Below are positions 1-7,758 of a DNA stretch of 64,000 bases, piece by piece. Both the position numbers and the translations under genes were made by a program. Every line of letters starts with the position of its first letter. Positions within the stretch are counted from its first letter, which is position 1. Under the pieces are notes generated by a model. The model did not search any database. It saw only the letters and a list, made by a program, of their open reading frames with translations, and had not been told where the DNA came from. This DNA is from Bacteroidales bacterium (GTDB taxonomy: Bacteria > Bacteroidota > Bacteroidia > Bacteroidales > P3): NCBI GenBank assembly GCA_017439185.1, contig JAFRTM010000023.1, positions 49,106 through 113,105 on the forward strand, given 5' to 3'.

Positions 1-1
1 G

Positions 2-1018
2 GAAGGTTATGCCACAGGCGACGAATCCATTATGGAGAAGCAGGCCAACGCTGTATACAATTATTTCTGCCATCGGAGTTACTCCCCCTTTCCTGTTCGA
101 ATCAGTTACAACCCCATCCATTGTTCGTGCCACGGCGACACCGTCGAGACCCTCCGCTACGAGGTGCCTTCTACGGTGAGCGTCTTCCGCTGCTCCGAAC
201 TTCCCGAGAGCCGCCTGTTGCTCAACAAGACCATCTCACTCAAAGGAGCGGTGCTCGTCACCTTCCACAACAACCCGCCCGAGGTGATAGGGACCGGCAA
301 CGGATGCTACCTCCCCGCCTCCGACACCACCATACGCAGCTACTACGCCTCCCTCGCCATGCCCAAGGGAGCCGTCTATTCGGTCACAGGCACTAAAGAC
401 ACCTGCCCCGACCCTCTCGAGATAAGAATCGAGGAACATCTTGACTACAAAGAACTCGTGGAACGCTATTTCCTCATCCCTCACCGCAAATATATCCTGC
501 TGCAACTGGGCTACATAGTCCTCCACAGCAACTTCAACCGCGCCGTCGGCGAATGTGCCGCACCTCTCCCCGACTCCATAATGGTACGGTTCCCCATCAC
601 CGCCGACCAGTGGGCCGGCAAGATACGCATCTTCGGCAAGAAACTCAACAACAAAGGAGTTCCCGAATATAAAGCCCTCACCACCAAGAAACTCAAGTCC
701 AAAGACAAGGTCAACATCACCATCCAAGCCGGCATCAACGCGGCGATGCTCGACACCATATACCTCGGCAAACGCATACAGCCCGACGAGATAAGCACCT
801 ATTTCTACCCCGCCATCAGCGAGGTGGAAGAAGGCTCGTTCGCTTTCGGCGGACGACACTACAAAGCCTTCAAGGTCGACAAGCACGGCACCTACCAGAT
901 AAAGCCCGCCCTGCGGGCGCTCCTCCGCATCATAGAGGCCGACGACGAGGAAGAGGTGGACCAGCCCGCCCCCGCACCGCGCAAACCCAAGAAAGGCGAG
1001 GACGAATCCTTAGATTGA
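2..1018 (+). CDS. Hypothetical protein, 5'-truncated by window edge
   Basis: The frame is open from the first bases of the window (reading EGYATGDESI before the first Met at 32), so the gene most likely begins upstream and this is its C-terminal ~338 residues. I do not recognise the family. There is no membrane segment in the visible part. It is Cys-poor and has a mixed alpha/beta look, with a charged, Pro-rich tail (DDEEEVDQPAPAPRKPKKGED) that looks disordered. It ends 44 bp before panB on the same strand, so the two could be co-transcribed, but nothing ties it to pantothenate synthesis. Codon use is GC-rich like the neighbouring backbone genes. Confidence is high that it is coding and none for function. 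Confidence 0.75.
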   Translation, partial: EGYATGDESIMEKQANAVYNYFCHRSYSPFPVRISYNPIHCSCHGDTVETLRYEVPSTVSVFRCSELPESRLLLNKTISLKGAVLVTFHNNPPEVIGTGNGCYLPASDTTIRSYYASLAMPKGAVYSVTGTKDTCPDPLEIRIEEHLDYKELVERYFLIPHRKYILLQLGYIVLHSNFNRAVGECAAPLPDSIMVRFPITADQWAGKIRIFGKKLNNKGVPEYKALTTKKLKSKDKVNITIQAGINAAMLDTIYLGKRIQPDEISTYFYPAISEVEEGSFAFGGRHYKAFKVDKHGTYQIKPALRALLRIIEADDEEEVDQPAPAPRKPKKGEDESLD

Positions 1019-1062
1019 CACTTTTATCATAATTACAGAAACCCCAAAAGTCAATAATAATC

Positions 1063-1881
1063 ATGCCTTACCTGCAAACCGATGTAACAAAAGTTACAAC
1101 ACGAGTGCTGCAAAATATGAAACTCCACGGCGAGAAGATTGCTATGCTTACCGCCTATGACTACTCGATGGCACGCCTCCTCGACGACGCCAAAATCGAT
1201 GTGGTACTGGTAGGAGACTCCGCCGCCAACGTGATGGAAGGCTACCAGACCACCCTGCCCATCACCCTCGAAGAGATGATCGTCTATGGAGCCTCAGTGG
1301 CACGCGCCATCAAGCGCGCCCTCGTGGTCGTCGACATGCCTTTCGGCACCTACCAGGGCAACTCCAAGCTGGCTCTCGCCTCGGCCATTCGCATCATGAA
1401 AGAGACCGGAGCCGACGCCGTGAAACTCGAAGGAGGCGAAGAGGTGCTCGAGAGCATCCAGCGAATACTCTCGGCAGGAATACCGGTCATGGGACATCTG
1501 GGGCTGACGCCTCAGAGCATCAACAAGTTCGGCACCTACGCCGTACGCGCCACCGACCAGGAGGAAGCCGACCGCCTGAAAAAAGACGCGCTCATACTGC
1601 AAGAGGCCGGATGCTTCGCCCTCGTGCTGGAAAAGATACCGGCAGCCCTCGCCGCCGAAGTCAGCAACACACTGAAAATTCCGACCATCGGCATCGGTGC
1701 CGGCAGCGCAGTGGACGGGCAGGTGCTGGTATTGCAGGACATGCTCGGCATAACACAACAGTTTACCCCACGCTACCTGCGCACCTACGGCTCTTTCGGC
1801 GCCGACATCTCCAACGCCATACGCCAATACATCACCGACGTGAAAGCCGTCAACTTCCCCAACGAGAAAGAACAATACTAA
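1063..1881 (+). CDS. panB: 3-methyl-2-oxobutanoate hydroxymethyltransferase
   Basis: Cytoplasmic enzyme that transfers a hydroxymethyl group from 5,10-methylene-tetrahydrofolate to 2-oxoisovalerate to make ketopantoate, the first committed step of pantothenate/CoA synthesis. The 272-residue length is normal for PanB. Family blocks are visible: [16 protein letters not shown] near residue 28, [20 protein letters not shown] (metal-binding Asp region) near 48, [11 protein letters not shown] near 88, [10 protein letters not shown] near 120, [12 protein letters not shown] near 145, and [18 protein letters not shown] near 206. The start is the first Met in frame and gives a normal N terminus. No other pantothenate gene is adjacent. 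A short repeat (ATGGTTGAG units) follows the gene. Confidence 0.95.
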   Translation: MPYLQTDVTKVTTRVLQNMKLHGEKIAMLTAYDYSMARLLDDAKIDVVLVGDSAANVMEGYQTTLPITLEEMIVYGASVARAIKRALVVVDMPFGTYQGNSKLALASAIRIMKETGADAVKLEGGEEVLESIQRILSAGIPVMGHLGLTPQSINKFGTYAVRATDQEEADRLKKDALILQEAGCFALVLEKIPAALAAEVSNTLKIPTIGIGAGSAVDGQVLVLQDMLGITQQFTPRYLRTYGSFGADISNAIRQYITDVKAVNFPNEKEQY

Positions 1882-1926
1882 GCTGTTTTTTCCTTTCTCA
1901 GGGACGTGCATCAGGTGGTGGTTGAT

Positions 1927-1952
1927 ATATGGTTGAGCCATGGTTGAGATAT
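1927..1952 (+). repeat. Degenerate ATGGTTGAG-unit repeat
   Basis: Three copies of a unit close to ATATGGTTGAG lie between panB and the efflux operon. Similar units occur at 42171-42212 and, inverted, at 43110-43156, all intergenic. Function unknown. They look like degenerate dispersed repeats rather than an operator. Confidence 0.5.
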
Positions 1953-2015
1953 GTTTCCTATTACTTGATCTGAGAAGTCTATATCCATTCTAATATTTTG
2001 TTTTCATTACAATAA

Positions 2016-3065
2016 ATGTCAGTCAGATATACAAAATACATTGTTATGGTGCTTGCGGCGATGGTGCTGCAAGGATGTTCGGGCCACTCGGGCGACGGCA
2101 AGACGGGCGACAGGGTGGTGAAGGTGTCGGTGATAGAGCTGGCCGACGAGAACTTCGTGGCAGGCACACGGGACTATGTGGGCACCATCGAAGAGGGTTC
2201 ATCGGTAGATCTGGGCTTCGCCGCCGCCGGCAGTCTGACAAAGCTTGCCGTGAAAGAGGGTCAGAAAGTCAAGAAAGGGCAGCTTTTGGCTACGATCGAC
2301 AACAGCACAGCCCAGAACTCCTACACGGCAGCCCAAGCCACGCTGAAGCAGGCCGAAGACGCCTACAGCCGAGCCAAGCAGGTGTACGAGAAAGGGAGCT
2401 TGCCCGAGGTGAAATGGGTGGAGATGCAGACCAAGCTGGACCAGGCGCGCTCGGTTGCCGCAGTGGCGGGGAAGAGCGTGAAAGACTGTGCCTTGTATGC
2501 CCCACGCAGCGGAGTGGTGGCGAAGAGGATGGCAGAGGTGGGTGCCATGGTGTCGCCGCTGCAGCCGGTGGTGAGGATTGTGGACATGAGTACGATGTGT
2601 GCCAAGATGAGCGTGCCCGAGTGCGACATAGCCCACGTGGAAGAGGGCGACACAGTCATCGTGACTGTCAACGCGCTGGAAGGGCGTCAATATGTAGGAG
2701 TAATCACCCAGCGCGATGTCACCGCCGACCTCTTGAGCCATTCCTATATGGTAAAGGTGCGGCTGCTCGGCAAGACGTCAGAGCTGCTGCCCGGCATGGT
2801 GTGCCGAGTCACGTTGGAGAAGCCCGAGACAAGCGGCACACCAATACGCACGATAATCATCCCCAACCGAGCAGTACAGCTCGACAGCAAAGGCGAGCGC
2901 TACGTGTGGCTGGTGGACGACAGCAACCGAGTGAAGCAGCAGTATGTGGGAATCGGAGACCTCTCGCCTCACGGAGTGGTGGTGAGTTCGGGTCTTGAAA
3001 TCGGTGACCGGGTGGTCACCGACGGAACTCAGAAAGTGGCTACAGGAACCAAGGTAGAGTATTAG
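2016..3065 (+). CDS. RND efflux periplasmic adaptor lipoprotein
   Basis: Membrane fusion protein of a tripartite efflux pump, expected to sit in the periplasm anchored by an N-terminal lipid and to bridge the pump and the outer-membrane channel. A signal peptide ending in the lipobox LQGC (near residue 20) is followed by the lipoyl/barrel-sandwich half motif (GSVDLGFAAAGSLTKLAVKEGQKVKKGQLLATID), a helical hairpin (residues ~95-140), the second lipoyl half (APRSGVVAKRMAEVGAMV), and beta-barrel and membrane-proximal domains. It has 349 residues, usual for HlyD/AcrA-type adaptors. The pump gene starts 6 bp downstream and the channel gene follows, giving the classic adaptor-pump-channel operon. 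The substrate cannot be predicted. No regulator gene is adjacent. Confidence 0.92.
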   Translation: MSVRYTKYIVMVLAAMVLQGCSGHSGDGKTGDRVVKVSVIELADENFVAGTRDYVGTIEEGSSVDLGFAAAGSLTKLAVKEGQKVKKGQLLATIDNSTAQNSYTAAQATLKQAEDAYSRAKQVYEKGSLPEVKWVEMQTKLDQARSVAAVAGKSVKDCALYAPRSGVVAKRMAEVGAMVSPLQPVVRIVDMSTMCAKMSVPECDIAHVEEGDTVIVTVNALEGRQYVGVITQRDVTADLLSHSYMVKVRLLGKTSELLPGMVCRVTLEKPETSGTPIRTIIIPNRAVQLDSKGERYVWLVDDSNRVKQQYVGIGDLSPHGVVVSSGLEIGDRVVTDGTQKVATGTKVEY

Positions 3066-3071
3066 CAGACA

Positions 3072-6000
3072 ATGAAACGTAACGGATTTCTCGAATTGGT
3101 GGTAGATAACCCGAAGATAGTCCTGCTTCTGGTAGGCATCCTCGTGGCGTTCGGCATCTATGGCCTCGGGCAGATGAACAAGCAGGAATTTCCCGAGTTC
3201 ACGATAAGACAGGGTCTGGTCGCCGCCGTATATCCCGGAGCCTCCACCGAAGAGGTGGATCATCAGGTGACCAAGCCCATCGAGGATTACCTCTACACCT
3301 TCGTGGAGGTGGACAAAGAGAAGACCTACAGCTACACCAAGGAGGGAGTAGTCTATGTCTACGTGGAGCTGGACAACAGCGTGAACAACCAGACCGAGGT
3401 GTGGAGCAAGATACGCCACGGACTTAAAGACTTCAAAGCCAAGCTGCCTGCCGGCGTCTTGGCGGTAGTGGTAGTCGACGACTTCGGCAACACATCGTCG
3501 CTGCTCATCACCATGGACTCGAAAGACAAGACCTACCGCGAGATGGAGGGCTACATGAGCCTGCTGAAAAAACGGCTACGCAGTGTAGAGGCCGTAGGCA
3601 ACATCAAGTCGTTCGGGGAGCAGAAAGAGGAGATATCGGTATATGTAGACCGCGAGAAGCTTGCCAACTACGGCATAAGCCAGCAGACCCTCTCGGCGGT
3701 GCTTTTCAGTCAGGGGTTTCTCACGGTAGGCGGCACGGTGAGCGACGAAGAGGAAGAGCTGCCGCTACATGTGCAAAGTCCCTACAAGTCGGAATACGAG
3801 CTATCGGAGCAGGTGATATTCACGGCACCCACGGGGCAGACCATAAGACTCAAAGACGTGGCACTCATAGAACGCCGCTATGAGACCCCGACAAGCTATA
3901 TCACCAAAGACGGCAACCAGGCACTGGTGCTGTCGGTGGAGATGCGGTCGGGCAACAACATAGTGAAGTTCGGCGAAGAGGTGGACAAGGTGCTGAAAGA
4001 CTTCCAGCGTACGCTGCCCGACGGAGTGTCCCTCTACCGTATCACCGACCTGCCCCAGGTGGTGGACGACTCTATATGGTCATTCTTCAAAGACCTGCTG
4101 ACAGCGATGCTGGTGGTAATAGCGGTGATGTTGCTGCTTTTCCCCCTGCAGTCGGCGCTGATTCCAGCCATAGAAATACCTCTCACCACGGCCGTCACCT
4201 TCTCGGTGATGTACATCATAGGCTACGAGATGAACATCGTGACCCTCGCCTCGCTGATAGTGACGCTCGGCATGATGGTCGACGACTCCATAGTGATGGT
4301 AGACGGATATATGGACAACATACGCCACGGGCAACAGCCGCGCGAAGCCGCCATCCAGAGCGCCAAGACCTTCTTCCCCTCGCTCGTGGTGGCCACGCTC
4401 TCTATCTCCGCCATCTTTTTCCCCTACCTCTTCACCATGCACGGCCCCCTCGCCGACTTTGTGAAGTTCTTCCCCACCACCATCACCATCTCGCTCACCA
4501 TCTCCCTCGCCCTCGCCATGCTGCTTACCCCGTGGCTGGAGACCAAGATGCTCAAGAACCGTACGATGCCCAGCCGCCGTGGCTTTGCCAAAGTGCAGAA
4601 CCATTTCTTCGAGACCTTGGAAGGGGGCTACGAACAATTGCTGCAACAATGTTTCAGACATCCCAAGGTGACGATAGCCGCCGGCGTCGCCAACGTGCTG
4701 CTGGCGGTGGTCCTCTTCCTTGTCATGCCCTTGCAACTGATGCCGAAAGCCGAGCGCGACAGTTTTGCCGTGGAGATATATCTGCCGACCAGCAGCACCC
4801 TGGAGCAGACCGGCGAAGTGTGCAGCCGATTCCAGGAGGTGCTGGAAGCCGATCCCGACATCAAGACCGTCACCACTTTCGTAGGCTCGTCATCGCCCCG
4901 TTTCATGGCAGCCTATTCGCCCAAGATGCCCGCCAAGAACTTCGCCCAGATGATAGTGAAAACCGCCAACCCCAAAACCACGGAAAGGGTGGTGGAACGC
5001 TACAAAGACTCCTATATCGACTCGATGGCCAACGCAACAATAAGGATCAAGCAACTCGACTACCAAGCCGTCGCCAATCCCATAGAGGTACGGTTGCGAG
5101 GAGAGGATGTCGCCGAGTTGATGCAGTATGCCGACACCCTCAAACGCCATCTTACCGAAATCGACGATCTGGTATGGGTACATAGCGATATGGAAGGCTA
5201 CCAACCCACCGTGAAGATAGAGCTAAAACCCGACGAAGCCTCGCGACTGGGTGTCACCAAGGCACTACTTTCCTCGAACTTGGCCATGCTCTACGGCGGA
5301 GTGCCGCTCACCACGGTGTGGGAAGACGACTATGGAGTGGCAGTAAAGCTCTACACCAGCGAAGAGAGCGACTCCGTTTCGCTGCCCGACATAGCCTCCA
5401 CCCTTGTGCCGACCTCCGTTCCCGGCGTATGGGTACCACTTTCGCAAGTAGCCACCGTCACACCCGACTGGCAGCCCTCGCAGATAGCCCACCGCAACGG
5501 CATGCCGTGCGTCACAGTAGGAGCCGACCTGCGATTCGGAAAGAGCCAGCCCAAGACCATGAAAAAGGTGAAAGCCTATGTCAACAACGATTTCAAAGAG
5601 ATACTGCCCGACGACATAGAGCTGACCTATGGCGGACTCGACGCAGTCAACGACGACACCATTGGAGATATAGCCATAGGACTAGTTGCCTCAGTACTCA
5701 TAGTGTTTTTCTTCTTGCTGTTCAACTTCAAGAAGATAAGGCTCACCCTGCTCTCGCTGTGCGGCACACTGCTATGCCTGTTAGGAGCATTTCTGGGGCT
5801 TGCCATCTTCCACTGCGACATAAGCCTCACAGCCATCATCGGCATCGTGAGCCTTATAGGCATCAACGTGCGCAACAACATAGTGATGTTCGACTATGCC
5901 GAACAGCTGCGCACCGAAGGCAGGTCGGTGCGCGAGGCCGCCTTTGAGGCAGGACGCCGGCGTATGCGTCCTATCTTCCTGACCTCCACCACCACTGCAG

Positions 6001-6158
6001 TCGGCGTTATACCAATGATAATACACCGCAGCGCTTTGTGGATGCCTATGGGCATAGTCATCTGCTTCGGCATTCTCTTCGCCATCGTGTTCATTGTCAC
6101 CGTGATGCCTGTGGCCTATTGGAAACTTTTCGACAACAAATTCAGCAACAACAGATAA
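3072..6158 (+). CDS. RND efflux pump, AcrB/HAE1-like inner membrane transporter
   Basis: Proton-driven resistance-nodulation-division transporter of 1,028 residues, the normal length. TM1 is at residues ~14-32. The first porter domain follows (FPEFTIRQGLVAAVYPGAS, then VDKEKTYSYTKEGVVYVYVEL). The TM4 proton-relay motif VTLGMMVDDSIVMVDGYMDN carries the two adjacent Asp expected for proton transfer. The second half has a periplasmic loop and the TM10-12 block GIVSLIGINVRNNIVMFDY and RPIFLTSTTTAVGVIPM. It lies 6 bp after the adaptor gene and 11 bp before the channel gene, so the three are surely co-transcribed. It resembles the multidrug branch (HAE1) more than the heavy-metal branch, but the substrate is an inference only. 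Confidence 0.95.
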   Translation: MKRNGFLELVVDNPKIVLLLVGILVAFGIYGLGQMNKQEFPEFTIRQGLVAAVYPGASTEEVDHQVTKPIEDYLYTFVEVDKEKTYSYTKEGVVYVYVELDNSVNNQTEVWSKIRHGLKDFKAKLPAGVLAVVVVDDFGNTSSLLITMDSKDKTYREMEGYMSLLKKRLRSVEAVGNIKSFGEQKEEISVYVDREKLANYGISQQTLSAVLFSQGFLTVGGTVSDEEEELPLHVQSPYKSEYELSEQVIFTAPTGQTIRLKDVALIERRYETPTSYITKDGNQALVLSVEMRSGNNIVKFGEEVDKVLKDFQRTLPDGVSLYRITDLPQVVDDSIWSFFKDLLTAMLVVIAVMLLLFPLQSALIPAIEIPLTTAVTFSVMYIIGYEMNIVTLASLIVTLGMMVDDSIVMVDGYMDNIRHGQQPREAAIQSAKTFFPSLVVATLSISAIFFPYLFTMHGPLADFVKFFPTTITISLTISLALAMLLTPWLETKMLKNRTMPSRRGFAKVQNHFFETLEGGYEQLLQQCFRHPKVTIAAGVANVLLAVVLFLVMPLQLMPKAERDSFAVEIYLPTSSTLEQTGEVCSRFQEVLEADPDIKTVTTFVGSSSPRFMAAYSPKMPAKNFAQMIVKTANPKTTERVVERYKDSYIDSMANATIRIKQLDYQAVANPIEVRLRGEDVAELMQYADTLKRHLTEIDDLVWVHSDMEGYQPTVKIELKPDEASRLGVTKALLSSNLAMLYGGVPLTTVWEDDYGVAVKLYTSEESDSVSLPDIASTLVPTSVPGVWVPLSQVATVTPDWQPSQIAHRNGMPCVTVGADLRFGKSQPKTMKKVKAYVNNDFKEILPDDIELTYGGLDAVNDDTIGDIAIGLVASVLIVFFFLLFNFKKIRLTLLSLCGTLLCLLGAFLGLAIFHCDISLTAIIGIVSLIGINVRNNIVMFDYAEQLRTEGRSVREAAFEAGRRRMRPIFLTSTTTAVGVIPMIIHRSALWMPMGIVICFGILFAIVFIVTVMPVAYWKLFDNKFSNNR

Positions 6159-6169
6159 ACGATACTCCT

Positions 6170-7585
6170 ATGCAGCGCTTCCTAATCTTCATCGTAACAC
6201 TATTGCTCACAGTCCAGCTGTGTGCCCAGACCCTTACCCTCGATTCCTGCCGAGCCTATGCCCTGAAGAACCAGGCAACCCTCGCCAACGCACGCCTCGA
6301 GCTGCAGTCGGCCAAGGAGACCAAGCGAGCCACCTTTACAAAATATTTCCCCTCGCTCAGTCTCGCCGCTGCCTATTTTCATTCTCGCGACTACCTCATC
6401 GACGTCTCTTCCCAGTCGTCGGGAGCACAAATCGATGCGACAGTGTCATTCGACGGACAAACCATAGACAGCCGAATCTCCAATCTGCAGGCACGACTGG
6501 ATCAAGCAGGAATTGATTTCAACATCCGGTCGGAGATAGACAACTTCATGGACCGCATCTCGGTCGATGCCACCCTGAAGATGCTCGACCACGGTTTTTT
6601 CGCCAACGCGCTGCTCACCCAGCCCATCTTCGCCGGCGGACGTATCGTCAACGGCAACCGGCTGGCGCAACTCGGGGTAGACGTCGCCGAGCTCAAGCTC
6701 CTTATGCGCGAAGACGAGGTGCTGCTCAATGTCGAGCAGTATTACTGGCAAGCCCTCGCCCTGCGGCTGAAAACCGAGACCCTGTCCCAAGCCCTATGTC
6801 TCCTCGACACCCTCGAGCGCGACGCCTCCACCGGCGTCCAGGCAGGAGTGATAGCCAAAGGAGACCTTCTGAAGGTACGCCTACGCCACAACGAACTGCA
6901 AGCCGACAGCAACCGGCTGCAGAACGGCTACCGGCTGGCCATGCGCGCCCTTTGCCAATACATAGGAATAGAGTACAACCCATCATATACTCTTGACACA
7001 TCCACCCTTTCGCTATTGACATTGGAGCCGTTGTCCGAAGCCGACACCTCTGTCTCCAACCGTATGGAGTATCGCCTCCTGCAGAAAGCCGAGGAGGCCG
7101 AGCGGCTGCAAACCAAGATACTTGTGGGCGAGTCGCTGCCCCAACTCGCCGTAGGTGCCACCTATGGTGCCAACAACATAGTGGGCGACATCAAGCACAA
7201 CGGCATCCTCTTCGCCACCCTTTCCATCCCCCTCTCCGCCTGGTGGGAGACCGGCCACAATATCAAGAAACAGCGAATAGCGCAGCAGATAGCCGCCAAC
7301 AACCGCAACAATAACGCCCAGCTGATGCAGCTCCAGCAGCAGCAGTCCTTCGACGAGTTGCAACACGCCTGCCGCCTCCTCCCCCTCCGCCGGCAGGCCG
7401 TCTCCGACGCCGAGGAGAACCTCCAGGAGACCCGCAACTACTACGACGCCGGCCTTGCCCCAGTCAGCGACCTTCTGCAAGCCGAGAGTCTTCTTTCGCA
7501 GGCCCGCAACCAGCTTGCAGACCAACTCATAGACTGCAAAATCAAAGAACTCACCTACCGCCAGCAGACCACCGCCCGCCGGTAA
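6170..7585 (+). CDS. TolC-family outer membrane efflux channel
   Basis: Outer-membrane exit duct for the RND pump encoded just upstream. The start at 6170 is chosen because it lies 11 bp after the pump stop and gives a clean signal peptide (MQRFLIFIVTLLLTVQLCAQ). A longer reading from 6038 would overlap the pump gene and lack a signal. The 471-residue mature form has the two internally similar OEP repeats typical of TolC: LTLDSCRAYALKNQATLANARLE near the N terminus, long coiled-coil helices, and the second half with LPQLAVGATYGANN, then NLQETRNYYDAGLAPVSDLLQAESLLSQARNQL at the end. The gene ends the operon; a small hairpin (AAGAAC/GTTCTT, 7614-7627) and dispersed repeats follow. Confidence 0.9.
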   Translation: MQRFLIFIVTLLLTVQLCAQTLTLDSCRAYALKNQATLANARLELQSAKETKRATFTKYFPSLSLAAAYFHSRDYLIDVSSQSSGAQIDATVSFDGQTIDSRISNLQARLDQAGIDFNIRSEIDNFMDRISVDATLKMLDHGFFANALLTQPIFAGGRIVNGNRLAQLGVDVAELKLLMREDEVLLNVEQYYWQALALRLKTETLSQALCLLDTLERDASTGVQAGVIAKGDLLKVRLRHNELQADSNRLQNGYRLAMRALCQYIGIEYNPSYTLDTSTLSLLTLEPLSEADTSVSNRMEYRLLQKAEEAERLQTKILVGESLPQLAVGATYGANNIVGDIKHNGILFATLSIPLSAWWETGHNIKKQRIAQQIAANNRNNNAQLMQLQQQQSFDELQHACRLLPLRRQAVSDAEENLQETRNYYDAGLAPVSDLLQAESLLSQARNQLADQLIDCKIKELTYRQQTTARR

Positions 7586-7587
7586 TT

Positions 7588-7665
7588 CCAACGTTTCCGA
7601 AAAGCGAGAACAGAAGAACTTGTTCTTATGTCGAGCCGAGGAAACGTCTTTTGCGCAGCAAAAAA
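7588..7665 (-). repeat. Dispersed structured repeat, copy 1 (family R1)
   Basis: This ~78-bp segment is homologous, in inverted orientation, to 42093-42172. Read on the minus strand it has a small hairpin (TTTTGC/GCAAAA) followed by an outer stem GACGTTTCC ... GGAAACGT enclosing about 45 nt. In the other copy the same stem reads GACGTTATC ... GATAACGT, so the differing bases keep the pairing. Shorter, more decayed copies are at 12793-12836 and 27242-27273. All are intergenic. See the findings. Confidence 0.6.
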
Positions 7666-7756
7666 CATATCAACATTAAACCTATCCACATTAAACCTAT
7701 CCACCTATCAACATTAAACTTATCCACATATCAACATTAAACCTATCCACTTTCAA
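7666..7756 (-). repeat. Tandem TTTAATGTTGATA / GTGGATAGG repeats
   Basis: Five or so degenerate tandem units (on the plus strand CATATCAACATTAAAC and CTATCCACATTAAAC) fill the space between the convergent efflux operon and mutS2. Related units occur at 34324-34370 and inside the methylase gene at 19700-19756. It looks like a slippage-prone simple satellite. No function is evident. Confidence 0.55.
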
Positions 7757-7758
7757 CT